From Ficedula albicollis (taxonomy: Eukaryota; Chordata; Aves; Passeriformes; Muscicapidae), in assembly GCF_000247815.1 (NCBI RefSeq), contig NC_021677.1:12937161-13001160 (forward strand): a DNA stretch of 64,000 bases, given 5' to 3'. The translations under genes and the position numbers were made by a program. Position 1 is the first letter of the stretch; each line of letters opens with the position of its first letter. The notes beneath the pieces were generated by a model, which worked only from the letters and a program-made list of their open reading frames with translations, was not told the origin of the DNA and did no database searches. Shown piece after piece: positions 1-15,884 of this stretch.

Positions 1-2024
1 TAAATAGGGTGCACTTAAAATCAATAGTTAAGTCTCAAAATCTCAGCCTTGTGCTGCAAAACAGACTACTCAATTTTTTACAATAAGAGCATTAATCTGT
101 GAGTAATTCCATACCTCTGTAATACCACGCACAGTATGATGGTTAAGGAAAGTCTGCAGCCATACTCTCACTGTTAAAAGCCTAACACATTGCCTAGGGA
201 CACAGGCTTCTTTGATATTTTTATGAGAATTTGGTTTATACACTCCTGCTAATTGATATTAATAACTTGCTATGTAGCAGGAAAAAAAGTATCAAACCTT
301 ATAGATTCAGCAAAATCATGAACAATCTCTTGCTGTATGGGTGCCTTAAATTTACTGAATTTCTGATATAAGCTCGGCATAATACTGACACCTATTTTAA
401 ATCCTATTATGCATATCATTTTCTGGCCAGATATAATAAGCACACAGAACTGAACAGAGAAAGCTACATTTTACAAACTCACATTGGAAAGAAAAAAAGT
501 AAAACAGAAAGCACACTGTATCTATATACACCACTTCAGGTACTGTAAACTCTCATGGAAAGCTGCACCAATAAAAAAGTTAAAAAATTAATGCGGTGTA
601 CACAGGAAAAGGCAAAAGTATTCAGATCTCTTGTATTGTTTGTAAGAAGCTATCTAAACACTTGAATGGAGACAGGAATAAGAAATGCAGAAAATAGCTT
701 TTTGGTGTCTTTTAGATGAATAAAACGATTACAGCTGTGGTAAACGTGGGTGGAAGCTATTCTTTTACCAACATTTTTCATACATCAACAAATGGAGAAG
801 TTGTATAAATATTATCCGTGGCCAGCAATATTCTGTGTCAGTTCTAATATTTCAGTCTCTTTTCTCATTGTCCTGGAAAAGTTGCACAGATATTATATGG
901 ACATAGACTTATTTGTGGCAGAGCAGATACTGACAGGTTAATTCCATGGTTAACAAACACTCAATTGCTGGCACTTCTGAAATATTTATGCTGGAAGTTT
1001 ACATTTTAATGAATACAGTTACTATGCTCCTAATAGTTTTTTTCACAGAATGCACACAAATAATATAGATTCCCTACAGCTGCCAACACTGAAACAGTGA
1101 AGGTTTTATACAAAACTGAAAGGCTATTCATATAACTTACTTATTTGGTAGACAAAAATATGAGAACTACTAAGAAAGATTTTGGAAGTTTTAGGACAAA
1201 GTAACATTTATTTCACCGTATTCTTGCTTCTGATTGAACTAACATGCAACAAACTTTGCTAAGAATGTATTTGAACTCATAGTTTACAATAAAATGATTA
1301 CAGAAGAAACTTGATTTTTACTTTTATTTATTATGAGCTACATTTGGAATCTGTCTTTCACTTCAAAGACTCAAAAAGCAAATATAGGTTTTAACATTTC
1401 ACCACTCATTCTCACGTATGTTTCTAATTCTCTAGAGGGGTCTTAAAAAGCAAATCAAAATTTCTCAAAAATGAGTCCATTTATTTGCACAGTGGCAAAA
1501 TAAAACCCATGGACTATTCCCCAATTGTCCCAATCTTTGCAAATTAAATATTAACTACAGTGTTTTTTACCTAAGCAATATTTTAATTGCATGCTCCTTG
1601 TAGTTAGCTTTTAGAACATTGCAATGTCTTGAAGCAAACATCATTTTGGATATGGGGTTTGCATGTACAGGTCTTTTGAACTGTTCCAGTTTTCTTTCAT
1701 TGACATCACACTGTCTGACATAAACCTCTGATTTTGGTTTTGTACATTTTTATCCCAGTATTTGCTCTAGCAAGTCCCATTTTGCATTCAGGTGATCTGT
1801 AGTTCAGGTGCATTCTAATGGGACCTTGCAATTATTGGGATTTTATTGGGACACACTCTTGCAACATTTCGCAAAACACTCCTTTTCAATGCCACTAAGT
1901 TTTAAAGCAACTTGTGACTGCTGTTAAGAATAAAAAGTATTAGGGAAGGGGCAGAAAGGGAAAATAAAGGGAATGAATGTGAAAAAAAGACATGAATCTT
2001 CATTTGTTTGTTTCAGTAATTCCA

Positions 2025-2100
2025 ATTTTGGTGACCACCTCCCAGGGGAAAAAAAAAAAAAATTTGGTGAACACCTCCCAGGGAAAAAAAAAAAAAAAAA
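2025..2100 (+). repeat. 37-38-bp tandem duplication with poly-A tails
   Basis: Two copies of a unit containing TTGGTGACCACCTCCCAGGG or TTGGTGAACACCTCCCAGGG, each followed by a run of 13-18 A. Copies run about 2025-2061 and 2062-2100. They differ at one base in the unique part and in A-run length, which looks like polymerase slippage or unequal exchange between A-rich tracts. The pair sits directly beside the CR1 fragment that begins near 2119. Confidence 0.8.
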
Positions 2101-2118
2101 GTCCTAAAATTAGAGAAG

Positions 2119-2703
<585 letters not shown>

Positions 2704-2716
2704 TTAGCCTCTTTTG

Positions 2717-2760
2717 CTCTCTCTCTCTCTGCTGCCAGATCTGTGAGAGACAGAGAGAGA
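2717..2760. repeat. (CT)n / (GA)n inverted simple repeat
   Basis: A CT run of seven units (2717-2730) is followed 14 bases later by GAGAGACAGAGAGAGA (2745-2760). The arms are complementary with one mismatch and could form a hairpin in the pre-mRNA. It lies about 100 bp upstream of the HMG-box exon acceptor in transcript direction. Any effect on splicing is speculation. Confidence 0.6.
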
Positions 2761-5700
2761 TGGGCCAGCCAGGGCTCTCAGTGTAACTGGCCAGCCTTGC
2801 CCATCTGAGATGACCCAACATCAAAGTGAAGAAACAAATTTTACTGGAGTTTCTCCAATTAAGACATAGAGATTTGATAACATTTCCATTTGGGGCTTTA
2901 CACTCTCTGAATGCTCAACAAAACTCACATAAAACTTACATTTGAAAATCCAAATGATGTAGGCCTGTTGACACCAGCCATTGACAATGACTTTGCTGCT
3001 TGAGCATTTCACAAAACTATTTATTTATTTTATTTTATTGTGCCAAATATTTCATAAAATTAATTATACAGTGCACCAGGTACTTGCTGCCATTTGTATG
3101 GATCAGATTGCATTTGGAGCTGAACATTTTAAAGTTGCATCTGCTTTGGTGGAACTTTAGATGTGCTTCGGAGCATTCAAACCACGTGTATGTACTAAAA
3201 CTGTCTGACTCCAACAGGCACATTACAGCACACTGGAGCCCCCAGAGTGGGAGACAAGCACTCCAGCTCCATGCCTGCAGTGTATCCCAGGGTCCTGTCT
3301 TTATCTGCCATCAATTCAGCTTGTACATGCCAACCCTAACCAGGTTTTTGAATGCATCCAGCCCTGTTTCTGGATCACAAACAGCAAAGCCTCATGGGGC
3401 TTTAGAGATCACAGAGCTGAGGTGTAGAACCAATCACTGCGGGAGAAACAGATCACCAAGGCATGCCTTGACTGGGAAAAACTTCTGTAATTGTGAGGAT
3501 AACATATGTTTTTAGAGTTATACCTTAGCTATAAAGAAAACAAAAAGGGTTTACAGTGGGAGAGTGACAGTCTTAGACCTCATCAGACTGGTCACATAAT
3601 TTAATACCTTAAAAAGGCAAGATACTTGACAACAAATTAGCACAGCAATAGCCCCCCCCCCCGGTTTTTTATAAACTATTACAGCTACCAACATGAATTT
3701 ATATGCCAAATAATATAGGATTAATTCTTTAAAGTAAGTAAAACAAAACACTGCAGTTCTACTGAATCCAGGCACAAGTTTTTAGTTGTGCAAGAATCAA
3801 TTTTCCTAATTCAGAGTGAAAGCATTATATAGGTATACCTTTTTAAAAATTCTATATAAGGAACACATTTGCATGAAAAAGGGGCCCTAAAATAGAGGAT
3901 GCATAACTAATACACTACCTTTTTGCCACCAGGTCCACAGTACATTAATTTCATTTAAAACGCACTGACCATTCAGGATAAATTGATTTTGCTTTATATG
4001 GTGTTGACAGCCATGTTTATTGTGCAGTGAAATGTAGTGTAGTTTCAAGCTGACTATATCCATCAACACAGGGCAATACGCTGACTACTGGGCCAGATGA
4101 AGACATACATTACCCTGAGAGCAAAACACTCATTCCCATACAGCAGTGTCTTCTCCTGAGGATCACCCTGGTAATTTATGATGCCTCCAACGCCATTACT
4201 TTGCAACCCACACCAATTCGGCAATTTGTACACTAACATGCGTGCACATAAAAGAAGGTTTGTGGAAAATGTGAGCTGCAAAACTGTTTCAACACTGTTC
4301 TAAGTTAAGCACAGTGCCACAGGTGTTCTGCATTTACAGGAGGCTGCAGTCAGCTCTTTACTGCAAAAAGGAAGAGTGGTTTTGCAGAGTGACCTGCAGG
4401 TAGGACCAGCTGAGGGGGGTGAATGGTTGATGAGGCTCTGTCCATTGTTGCCAGAAGCCTTGGACCACAAGCTTATCAAAGATACCGTATTTTGGGAGAG
4501 GATGCATTTATTTAGATTTCATTTATTGTATTCGCAAAAAGTTGCAAATATAGTTAAGTCGGAAATATTTATTGAGACAAAGAGCTGTGCAATTTGAAAA
4601 AAGTCAAACATAGCATGTAACAGTTGTCCTATCCTTTAAGATAATGTAATAAAATATGTTGCTAGTATTTTGGCAATCAGAAAGCTGGTGACAAAAAAAA
4701 ATAATTATAATTTATGCAAAAGTTATAATTTGATATTCAACTGCTCTACTCACAGCAGAGGAAAGACCTACTTGAATCCATAAGATGTCTTTGCACCTAT
4801 TACTTTCCCAAAGACACTTATTCACTACAGCTAAGGAAGAGTTTGTCTTTAGCCCTTTCTAACACAATTTTGGACTCTTCAATCAAGGTAAAGAGTAGTT
4901 TTACTGTGAGCAAGATTATAGGTGGCTTTTTAATCTGGATATAATCTAGACAGAATGAAAATAAACAAAGAAAAAAAGAAAGGTAAAAAATAAACAGGGC
5001 ATAAATCCACCATAAATTATCTGTTTTCATAGAAAGGTTATGTTAGAAAACAATTCTCTTTTGGAACAATAAATTACAACCATCCCAAGAAGGTCAACTC
5101 TGGCTGCATCCACTTTCTACAAGTCCACACTTGAAGGACTTGAAAAAGCAGCCAAAGAGTTGATGTTCTTTGAGCTTGATCTCTGGGGAAATATTTGCAA
5201 GCTGACCTATAGGCCATTGCAAAAGCATTTGAAAAATGAATTTCTGCAAATGACTAAAGCAATATAATCGTCATGCTCTTCTGTCTCAGAACCACAGAAT
5301 TATATTCAGCATATAAAACATTACAATAAAACAGTCCTTGTAGCATGGGATTCTATGGGGGAAGTCAGAAGGTCTCAGTACATTTTTAAATTAGAAATGA
5401 GGTGCTAATGACACAAATACACATATGCTCAGTGAGATTGTACAAGTTGAAACACATAAGAACAAGCCTTCAAGCTGGTTGTTCTTAGGTACTTCATCCT
5501 GTCAAGCAGATACTTTGACTTTATTGTGCCCCATAAAAACAATTTCAACAGATTTAACATTGTGATAATTATTGTGATAATTATAGCTAGTACTGACAAA
5601 GGCTCAAAGACACCCAACATTTTTAAAGAAAATGTGTATGCAAGTGCAAAGAAGTAGGTGTTCTAAATCTTTCTGACAATATTTTTAGGAACTTCTAATA

Positions 5701-8700
5701 ACTAATAAACCTAAATTAAGAGACAAAATGGAAATGTACTACCAGTGAAGGGCAAGACAAGAGAAGGAATTGGTAATTGGCTCTCTGTGGCAACTAATAC
5801 TCTATCTGCCAGTTACTGTTCGTACTGCAATCACAGGAGGAGGGATTTTCAGAATTAAGAGCCTGGCCAGAATTTATACTTATTGCAAAAGCAGTACAGT
5901 TTGGCTGCCCTAGTGGCTGAGTTGGAAAGAACTCTATATTTTGGCCTAAAGACGGGGCTGTCCTCAAAGTGACACTTTTAGCCCCTGAATGTGCTCACTG
6001 CCTTACTTCCTAGATCCTTAGCATTTGCTCAACTTGTCATAACTTTGATGATTTAAAAGTAAAATCAGATTAAAGAAGAGTGATCTTTTTGGGGGGATAT
6101 ATGGCAGGCAACCCTGCCTGTGAAAGCTGGATTCCATAGTGCTCTAGAGGTAATAATGAGGCAAAGAACGCCACAGAATAAATCTGAAAGTGCTGCAGCT
6201 GCAAGAAATAATTTCCAACAGTATTTTCATTTCTAAAGAGGTCTCTAATCAGAGAACATTAGAAAGATCAAAGAATCTGACCATCAAGAAAGATAACCAT
6301 CCTCATGTGAAATAAATGTTAAGAAACATAAAATAAGAATTGTTGCATTGTTTATTTATTTATTCCTGCCTTTATCAGAGTTTCTTACATTCACTAATGA
6401 AATGAATTTTAGGACAGGCATCATCCCTCAGCATGCTTCCTGGAATTTTGGCCACATTAAGGTTAATCATCCTGTCTTTACTGGGATGTGGGTTTACCTT
6501 ACCTTTTGCACATCATCTACAACAAAACCTAAGATTGGGCCTCTACGTGTTAGCAGAAAACAAACAATAATAGATGGGATAGAGAGGAGCAAAAGAAGGC
6601 TGAGAAAAAGATGAGGAAAAGAGAGAAAAGAAGTGATGGCAAAAAGAAAGAGATTTTTATCAGTCACCCTGTTATTCCTTAATCACCCTTCACACTACGG
6701 CCATTGATTCATGTTTGAAGTGATGCATTTCCCCTGACCTCCCCCCAGATAATGAATCTGGCTAATCTAGAGCATATACTGCAGACCTTCTTCCATGGAA
6801 ACACACACCAGGCCAGGATACACAGAAATAAAGACAATCTTTCTAGGTCCCTGGTATGACAATGACTGGTTAGTAGTAAAGCTCCTATCATCAGTAATTC
6901 ATTAAGCTGAGGTGACATATTTGCCTAGTTTGGAAAACACTGATTGCGACCTCCAAAATATCTCGACTTGCCTGTGGTAATGCAACTAGCACTGCAGAGA
7001 CCAGAACCTGATAAGGATGCAAACAGGAGTCACTGTGTTACTGCAAGGGATGGGTTACTCACAAACATGGACATGCCATGAAAAACAGGGAGAATGAAAA
7101 ACCGTCTTGGCAGTCCCCTGTGCTGCTCTTAACCTGATTTTGTACAGACAAATGCTGCCTTTATGAAACATATAGCGGTATTTAAAATCAAACAGGAAAA
7201 GACAAATATGGAAAGAACAGAGTGGAAAGAGCAACTTTGTCAAGCCCAGAACACAAGAGTAGTCATTTAACTAATATTTTGGGTTATCAGTTTTAGAGAA
7301 CGTTACAAGAATTACTGCTACTTCACTGTAATCTCAGCAACATGTAGCAGTTGTAGAGTAGCATTTATCTATTTTGCACTTTGCCTGCCTCTTATTTCTT
7401 CATCTCCAACACCATTCAGATATTCTCATTCTTTATACAATCAGCAAGAGAGGCAACATAAAGGGATACCCCATGAACTACTGTCTTTTCTGGCATGTCT
7501 TGTCATCACTGGCAAAATACCCACTTGGAAACATGGCTAGGTTTGGAACAGGGGTGACACAAATGTTCTGTTTGTCAGGCGGCTTTTGTTCCAAAGAAAT
7601 ATTATTCAGCTGCAATGTGAGCATTGAACATTTCTCACAGGCTGCATGTCAGTGAATGAATGGGGGGCAAAACTGGGAAAGCCACTAGCAATTCATGAAA
7701 TATTGCAATATTTAAATGGCCTCTAAATTTTTTCACCCTCAAGGGCTCTGAAATGCACTAAGTAGATAGTAAGAGGTGGGAATATACTGTAGCACAGGTT
7801 AGCTACATCTAAGCAACACTTCTCTTTTCCCTGCTAAGAGACTCCATTCTCTTTAAAACATCAACAAGAAGAACCAACCGGGAATTCCCTAAGGTCAGCT
7901 CTGAGGAAACATAAACCTCTAATTCAATAACTCCGCTACTGCACTGAAAAAGGCCTTATTATTGCAACATCCATATGGAGTCAATTGGACATTAATGACT
8001 AATCAATCCCTCCCCTTTCTATTCTACTTATAGTGTCACAAGCCATGTTTAGATTAGCCCATTTCCTGCTTAGGATCGCTCAAGATGTCTTTTGTTCTTT
8101 CAGGGCTGGCCTGATGGAGGCAGCTTAAACAAACACACGACCCAAGTGGTGCAGGAGTTATAAACTGCCATATGTGAATGAACAAAGGGGCCATACTAAA
8201 GCCTTTTGTGGTATTTGTTAATGTTTTTCATCTGAGTTTAAAAAGACCTAATGACTTTGTGGTGAGCTGATGCATGTGGCTCGTGGCTTTGCAAAATGAA
8301 GGAAATTCTAGCCAGTTATATATCAGCATATATTTTCCAGAGTGCCTTGTTTTCAGTTTTGGTGGCAGCAAGTTTACTTTTTTTAGTACATTTGTTTTAC
8401 ATATGCAAGCAAAATACTTAATCTCAATTAAAACACAGCACCAGTTTTCACAGCCATACTCACAACCTGCATATACATCTTTCCCCATTTGAAAGTCTAA
8501 AGCTAAAATTAAGAGCGGAATATCTGCTGCGTGTGAAATCAAAGCAACTGTTCTCAGCTCCACCAGTTTGCTCACCAGTGTTTAAAGCTGAATTGTTTGC
8601 TGTGCCCTAATAAATACCAAAACAATAATTCCAAATAAGCTGCTAGCACATCCATGCTCCACAGCCAGCCGTGCCCAAATCTGTGCTGTTCAAATGTATT

Positions 8701-10492
8701 AAAACTGCTAAATGCAGCTACTTGCTTGATGGCTTACACAAACAGTTTAGATTTCTTGACCACATTCTATGGCAAAGCTAACCCTCATGGAAACTTGGCA
8801 TGGATTATAGCTAAAACAATAGAATGATGCTTTAAATTACATGGGATATTAACTGAATTAATTAGGGTTTGACTTTAGCTCCTGGTGGCTGACATAGTGA
8901 CACATGTGCTCTAATATAAGAGTTACTCTCTGAAGATCCATGAAACAACTATAGAGAAATTGGGATGAAGAAGCAGCCTCTACTATAAATTTGGGGAGGT
9001 GTTTAAGTGTCATCGTATTTTTCAATCATGTGCCACTTGCAGACTTCAAGACCCTTCACAGATAATTAATTAAATGCTAATAACCCCATTCTGACATTAA
9101 TGTTATTGATAGAAGAAAAATATGAGTCATATTTAAGTTGAAAGTTTTTCAGCCTAAGTAATGATGCCAGAAGTAAAGGATTGCCAGTCATCAGATCTAA
9201 CAACAATCTACATTATACAATCCACAAATATTGTTGTTGTTTCCCTTTGATGTTTTATTTTATACTCAGTTGAGGAAAATAAAGGCCCACAGGAAGGAAA
9301 ATCATGGATGAAACAGTCCAGTCCAAGAGAAAAAATGCTAACAATTATTGTTAGGTATCTGACAAGATCTATGGATTTGATTTTATTTTTCAGAAAAAAC
9401 AGCTGGTCTACCAGCTAAGCAATTACTGTTACTATATTAATCACATTCAAAGTCAAAGCAATACAAAGAAGAATGCACTAATCTATTTTACATTAAAATG
9501 TTTCCATAAAAGTAACAGCCTTACTGCCAGTGTAGCTGTTATTCACACCATTTCAAATTTCTCATGACATGAGTGTCACCTAGAACATCCAGAAAACACA
9601 ACATTAATTTAAAACACAGGGCCTAATTCTGCAGTCTTCAGTCATGACTAAAAGCCTTTCTGTTGAAAAAAGTCCTGTTTGAACTAGGGCCATAGTCATC
9701 CATTCATACTTCAGTCAATGCTTTGTTTTGTTTTAAGATGGAGAAATGACAGACAGGAATTAAGGACAGAGAAAGAAGGCAGCCTGACTTCATATTTGAT
9801 GGATGCATTGTTCAAGGTGTGGCTGAACACTGTTCATTGCTTGCTCACATGTTCTTTGCCAAAACAATGATTTTTAAAAGCCTAAGTACAATGTAGTTTG
9901 TAAAAGGGAATTATGTTCAACAATGGGAGAGGGTTTTACAAAACCACCTCCCTCAAATTACGTGACATTAAGAAATACAGAATACTTAGCAAAACATTTT
10001 AAAATGTGTTGCAGCCACTGCTTGAGTGACCCATTTCCTGCATTCAGTCTCCAATAATTTGTCACTTTCTGAATGATGCAACATCATTCTTTGTATCAAT
10101 ATAACTAATTCCTTCCATCCAGGGCTGGCTGTTTTCACTTGTCATATCAGTAATTAGCAAGGAACTGGGTCTAGGATATGCATATGCCATTTTTTGTGCC
10201 TTTCACAAGGGGTGCTGATATTACAGCAACTGATAATGTTAGTAAGTAAAATTAGTAAGCTATATGAAGAGAAAGAAGCAAAAGCAGCATGATAACAGGA
10301 GCTGCTCTTCAGGATAATTTTTTAAGTAAGGAACCCCTGGGTATTTGGGATTTGTGAGCAAAACCAGGAAGATTTTTTTGCAAATATGACAGTGGCATAT
10401 GTCTGAATATGAGACAACATTTAACTGGTTTGGATAAAATGCATAGTGTTTGCTATGAAATAGGGGCTTACATCAAAATTTGCAAATAATTC

Positions 10493-10508
10493 TTTTTTTT
10501 TTTTTTTT
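10493..10508 (+). repeat. T16 homopolymer
   Basis: An uninterrupted run of 16 T inside the SOX6 intron. On the minus strand it could be the A tail of an old retrocopy, but no recognisable element is attached on either side. Confidence 0.8.
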
Positions 10509-13500
10509 ACTCCTGTGAAACCACCCCCGCCAAATTGCAAACACAATCATTTATTATTTTCAGAATTTATGAAGATGCTGCAATGCTCACACTACACACT
10601 CTTTGGACCACTGATCCTGTGAAATTAAATCAAAGTACAAATTAAGGAAATATTTTCCCCTTGTTACCAAGTTGTTCACTAGGCACTTGCTTAGACACTT
10701 TGCATATCTACATGGAAGAAAGGCAAATGCTCCTAAATGCTTTTCTATTTCTGAGATACTGAGGCTCCTGGAGGAGAAAATGGTTCATGTTTTAGACTTA
10801 GAAAAATAGACAGTTGTACAAAGAGGGCTTGTTTGAATCTGTACCAAGTGCTCATGCTTAGCCAGAATATATGATGTTCTTTCCTTAGTGTATTCATATT
10901 TCTGCTCCACTCCCTGTGCCCAAGGATTTAAGGAAGGAGGGCAAGATTCCTCCCTCCTTCACTCAGTATGATATAATGGTGGCTTTCTCCATCCACTGAA
11001 AATTCAATTGTGCCTGGAAATTTTATGGAGCTTCAAGCTTCTTTTGTCATATTGGAGCACTACCAAGAAATCCTCAGAGAAGCAGGACCACGGGGTGTTT
11101 TACACCTGGTGGCTGTACATGAGTGTGAAAAAATGTCTTAAACCACTGAATTACTATATTTAATTTTTCAGTCAGTCCAGCTAAAAATAGCTACACATAC
11201 TGACTGATGCTTTCAGCATTTGTGACAATAATTTTCTCATGGGTGAAGATTTTCTGTGTAAAACTGCAGCCCACAATGCTTTTTACAGCCACCTTCTAAA
11301 TTCCTGAAAAATAATGTTTTACTATATAATGGAAATTGTGAAAAGCTCTTAGTTATAACTGCTAATAGGCACCCCTATGTAAAACTCAGGGCATTGTAAA
11401 AGTGGTCAATTGTACAACATCAAAAATCCTAAGTGTAATTTTTTTAAAATAAAGATACTATTCTATAAGAATCAACTACTGTAGTTTGGAAATGTCAGAC
11501 AAGAAAGCCTCATATTTAGCAGTAGGAAAAAAATCCCTAAGTCAGTTGAAAATGAAAAGTTAACAGCTGTGAAGGATACCCAGATTTGTTATTCTGAAAA
11601 TGAGAAGCATACTACATATTAAATATTAGTGTCTTGAAAGGAATGATTTAAATGCTAAGGAAAGATCAGTCCACACACTCCCAGCATAGCTTTTTCAGTT
11701 TCCTCTCTAAAATGTTATGGGGATGCTGGCAACAATGAGATGCACGAAGTGGTTGCCATCAGAAAGTGATGGGGGGGTTCTCAGAGGCATCTTATTCCTA
11801 TCCCACCTGCAGGTGTTGAGTTACTCGAGGGCTGGAGCACCGAATCTCATCCAACACAACTGAAATACCATGCCTAAGTACTTCATCCCAGATTCCTATC
11901 TGTTAGGAGTTATTCTGGAAAATTTAAGGATAACCACTCAAGTATCAGGCGCAATCAGATTAATGGATGTTTAAAACAGTAACTACAATTAATGAAGGCC
12001 ACATTTTAGCATCTGGGCTTATTAATATAAGAAGTTATTTTATCTTTAAATATAAAGATACAATTATTGGATTTGGATTGTTTTGGGGTTTTTAGTTTTG
12101 GGGTGGTGTTTTTGCAATCAAAGGCCTGTAGCAAGAATTCAGGGCAATAAAAATTCCAGTACTTGAGCTTACTCTCTGGATACATTTCTTTGTTTTCAGA
12201 CAGCTTTCACTGTTTTCTGATTTTCATCTTTCTCCTCTCAACTGCCATAGCAACTATTACAAATATTTATGCACGACAAATTCTGGCGTGGAGAGGAATT
12301 CTTTCCTCCGGTACTTACGAAGCACTGTCACAAAAGTAGGTGATGCTTCACCCTGCCTGTGCTACCTGCTGTTTACACCTCTGCACAGGAGGGTGTTAAA
12401 CCAAGTTACCTCACAGGTTTGGATCGTCGTGGCAGCCTGCCAAGGTTGATCTGCCTGAAAATGCATGGTTCCCTTTCACCTGCCTCTTCAGCTGCTCAAA
12501 GCCAACCTTTTTCTGAAGTGCAGGAGAAACCCTCACCCTTTTGTATAAGCAATTATTTGCTATTGGGCGTGTATGAAGCTGTTCAGGCTTTGAGCACATG
12601 GTAGAGGTGCTCCTTTAATAATTCACCTAAGAGGGGTGCAAAGCCCAGGCACTGCTCACGATGTTTGCTTTCTTGCCAGGCAGGGAGGAAATGACACTTT
12701 GAGAGATGGACAGAAATTGGTGGCAGTTTTTCCTCAGCCTGGTGCTTGATTTTCTCCTGTTTCTCCCGTGTTCCTCCCTGTCTTTGCTCACTTAAATCAG
12801 TCCCGTCCTTCACATGATTCCACATTCACTGCTGCTGATGCAATTACAACTACCCTTTTACTCATGTTCTGGCAACTGGTTAAGTATTTGATGATGCCTA
12901 ACACCATTTCTTTCTCTACCATTTAATTTCCCTTGCTTTTGGACAGGTAGAATCTCCCATTTTGCTACAACACTCCATGCAATGTAGCTCAAGTCAAATA
13001 TGAACAAGAAGAGTTAATTTCCTGCACATAAAAAAGACAAATTGTTGACTATTAACTGCAGGGAATCTTGGTGTATTCATTAACTGTATGTCAGACAATG
13101 AGACCATCATCTGTAATGCTGCAGAACTGGGTTCTTAAACTTATGAATTGGAATATGTTCTTCTAAAAGAGTAGGTCAGCGTGTTCACCTCCAAGCCTTA
13201 ACTGAGGTCCAAAATCAGGTTCAGACAAGAAACTGAACTAGAATCAATAACATTAAACTAGGCCTTACTACTGGAACCAGTCAATCACCAATGGTTATCC
13301 AGCTTGAAACTGGCTTGTAAGTTTAGTTTACTTGGAGCATGGTTCAAAGATACCAGGAACGCACAGATAAAGTTTAAATCTGTGTCAGCTCAAACCATGA
13401 TTTGATATATAGAAAATCACACTCTTTAACCCAAGGAATTTACAAGTAGAAGACAGCAAGCACTGAAAGGGAGACATGGCACTGAGGACTCAGGCACTAA

Positions 13501-15605
13501 ATCAATTAATTTAAGAAAATGTGCTAGTGCCAATCCCATGCTGAGGACTCTGAGAACTGACTTTACAGCTAGGTTTTATAGAAAAAGTTATCCTCTGGGA
13601 GACTGAAAAAACTCACCAGTCTAATACAAGGACAAATAAATACACAGATACAGACGAAGCAGATAAATCCCACCATATTATTTAAAACTGTTTCTATCTA
13701 AACTAGCAGACATATACCTGTACCTTTCAGGCCCATGCTTAGCACACACACAGGTAGAATAGTATCAAAGAAAGAAGCAGCAAGTGCTAAACACAAGGTT
13801 TACAGAATCAAGAGAACTACAGTGTGAAAAATGTGAAGGAAAACATCAAAACAGGATCCAGAACTCTTTTTTTCCAAATGGCAAATTGTGAGGCCAAATA
13901 TTTAATTCACAAGCCCCTGATTCTAAAATATCAGCATGAATGAACATGGAACTAAATGTTAAGTACTAACAAGTCATTTTCATCTATTTATATTTGCTTT
14001 CTGAAAATTAATTTAGCTTTGCAATGCATCTAGTTTTCACTAAGGAAAACCAGACACAGGTAAGTTTTTTCTCTTTTACAAAATCCCACTGTGAAACAGT
14101 GGCAAAAGAAGGACATTCAGATGTTTTTGCTCTGAGCCTAGGATCCAATCAAGAAAATTTCATTTTAATAGATCCAATTTTTTGGTAGGAATGAAGATCA
14201 GGTCTTGATTGAATTTGAACCCCTGAATATGACTGCTGAAGGAAACCACAATGCAACCTAAGCTAAGGTAAAATCAGTAATTGTCAACAGGAAGATTAGG
14301 TCTATCCTGCAGATTTCTATCTACTAGAAAACAAGATCTTAACACACTTTCTACAAATTTCCAAAGAATTTGACCACGTCCACCAAAACAGAAGGACCCA
14401 TAAACACTGAGCACATTTTGCAGTTCAAAAGAAGCAGCACCATCTCCCAAAAGTGAGCATCTGTGAAAAGAAAATCTTTTTCTAGAACCTGAACAAAAAA
14501 AAAAAATTATTCACATCATCCAATATTCTCAACAACTGAGATACTTTAGTATTTAGTATGCTAAATACTTTAGTATGACATAGGTTTTCTGACCTGGAAT
14601 TTAAACAGGGCTTACCTATGATTGTCAGTCCTGCTCAAGAGAGGGTTTAGCTACAGCTACATTCAAAGCTGTCTTGGTGTGTCCATCCCTGTTAGCTACA
14701 TTTCAGTACTGACAACCTCAAATGTTCAAAATTATGAAACCACCTACAGAAAGAATTCTGTTTCCTTTAAAATGTTAATGTTTCTGGGTGGGGGGGGAGA
14801 ATCCTTGTTTAGTTCTCTAATTGGCTGTTGTTCATAATTTTGGATACCAGTCACCAAATGTTTATGAGGCTTTCAAATAATGTTTTTGAATTTTGCAAAC
14901 TACAAATGTATCACATATTTTAACATGGCAACTGGGATTTCAGGTAATGATACAAGTCCAACAGCTGTGGATTATTCATCAATGGTGTCACAGTAAGTGG
15001 CAATGTTTTCAATACATTTTGAGCATGATTTCTAATATAGTTAGCTCAGTCCTGCTGGTGGCTAAGGAAGTAATAGAAATATTGGTTTATGTCATATTTA
15101 ATATAGAACTCTTGCTAATGATTTTCAGGCCTCCATTCAGATGACTGTTAGCTCACTGTGAGCAATGCAAACTTTGAAAACAGATTCCTACCCCTGAAAG
15201 TGCAACTTGAAACCATTAATTAAATCTTACCTTTAATTAATCTTAAAAAGTTTTTCACACACTGGGCAGGGACAATGAGCTAAAAAAAAATCATTCTATA
15301 CTATTTCATATTTGTCTAATTTCTAAGTTTAAAGAATTTCAATACTTATAATTCATGACTCAAAAAAAAAATACCTATAGCTTCAGCTTCTGGTCAATGA
15401 GTCAATACCACAAGCACTCCTAAAATTACAGGAAAACATGACTCTGATCATGTCAAACTCAGATCACCACCATATGTTATAGAAAAGATGTAAGGAGGAG
15501 AGAAAAATCATTGCTAGATACTGTTACAAAGGAATTCCATAAAACAGAAGTCTGCTGATATATCTTCTAACAAATTACATGAACCTTAAATGTTGTGTCA
15601 AAATT

Positions 15606-15884
15606 ATGGGAATCAGGAGCACTTCCCAGATCTGGTGTATCTCAAATTGCCTGTTGGACACATGCACCATGTCTCTGCACACTTTAGTTTCCTATAAAAA
15701 ATGCAGGTGTGCAGGTGGGCAGGGAGTGAAACTGCACTTCCTATGGGAATCAGGAGCCCTTCCCAGATCTGGTGTATCTCAAATGCCTGTTGGGATGGAC
15801 ACACATGCACCATGTCTCTGCACACTTTAGTTTCCTATAAAAAATGCAGGTGTGCAGGTGGGCAGGGAGTGAAACTGCACTTCC
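15606..15884 (+). repeat. Diverged two-copy tandem duplication, unit about 137-142 bp
   Basis: Copy 1 runs 15606-15741 and copy 2 about 15743-15884. Both start TATGGGAATCAGGAGC and end with GAAACTGCACTTCC. They differ by an A/C substitution, a one-base deletion and an insertion in copy 2 near GGGATGGACACAC. Indels plus a substitution make this look like a real, older tandem duplication rather than an assembly echo. No coding sequence is involved. Confidence 0.9.

Noticed and set aside
12359..12825. Overlapping open frames on both strands around 12.4-12.8 kb as a possible small gene
   Set aside because: No recognisable protein, no splice pattern and no coding bias. Frames on both strands overlap as expected by chance.
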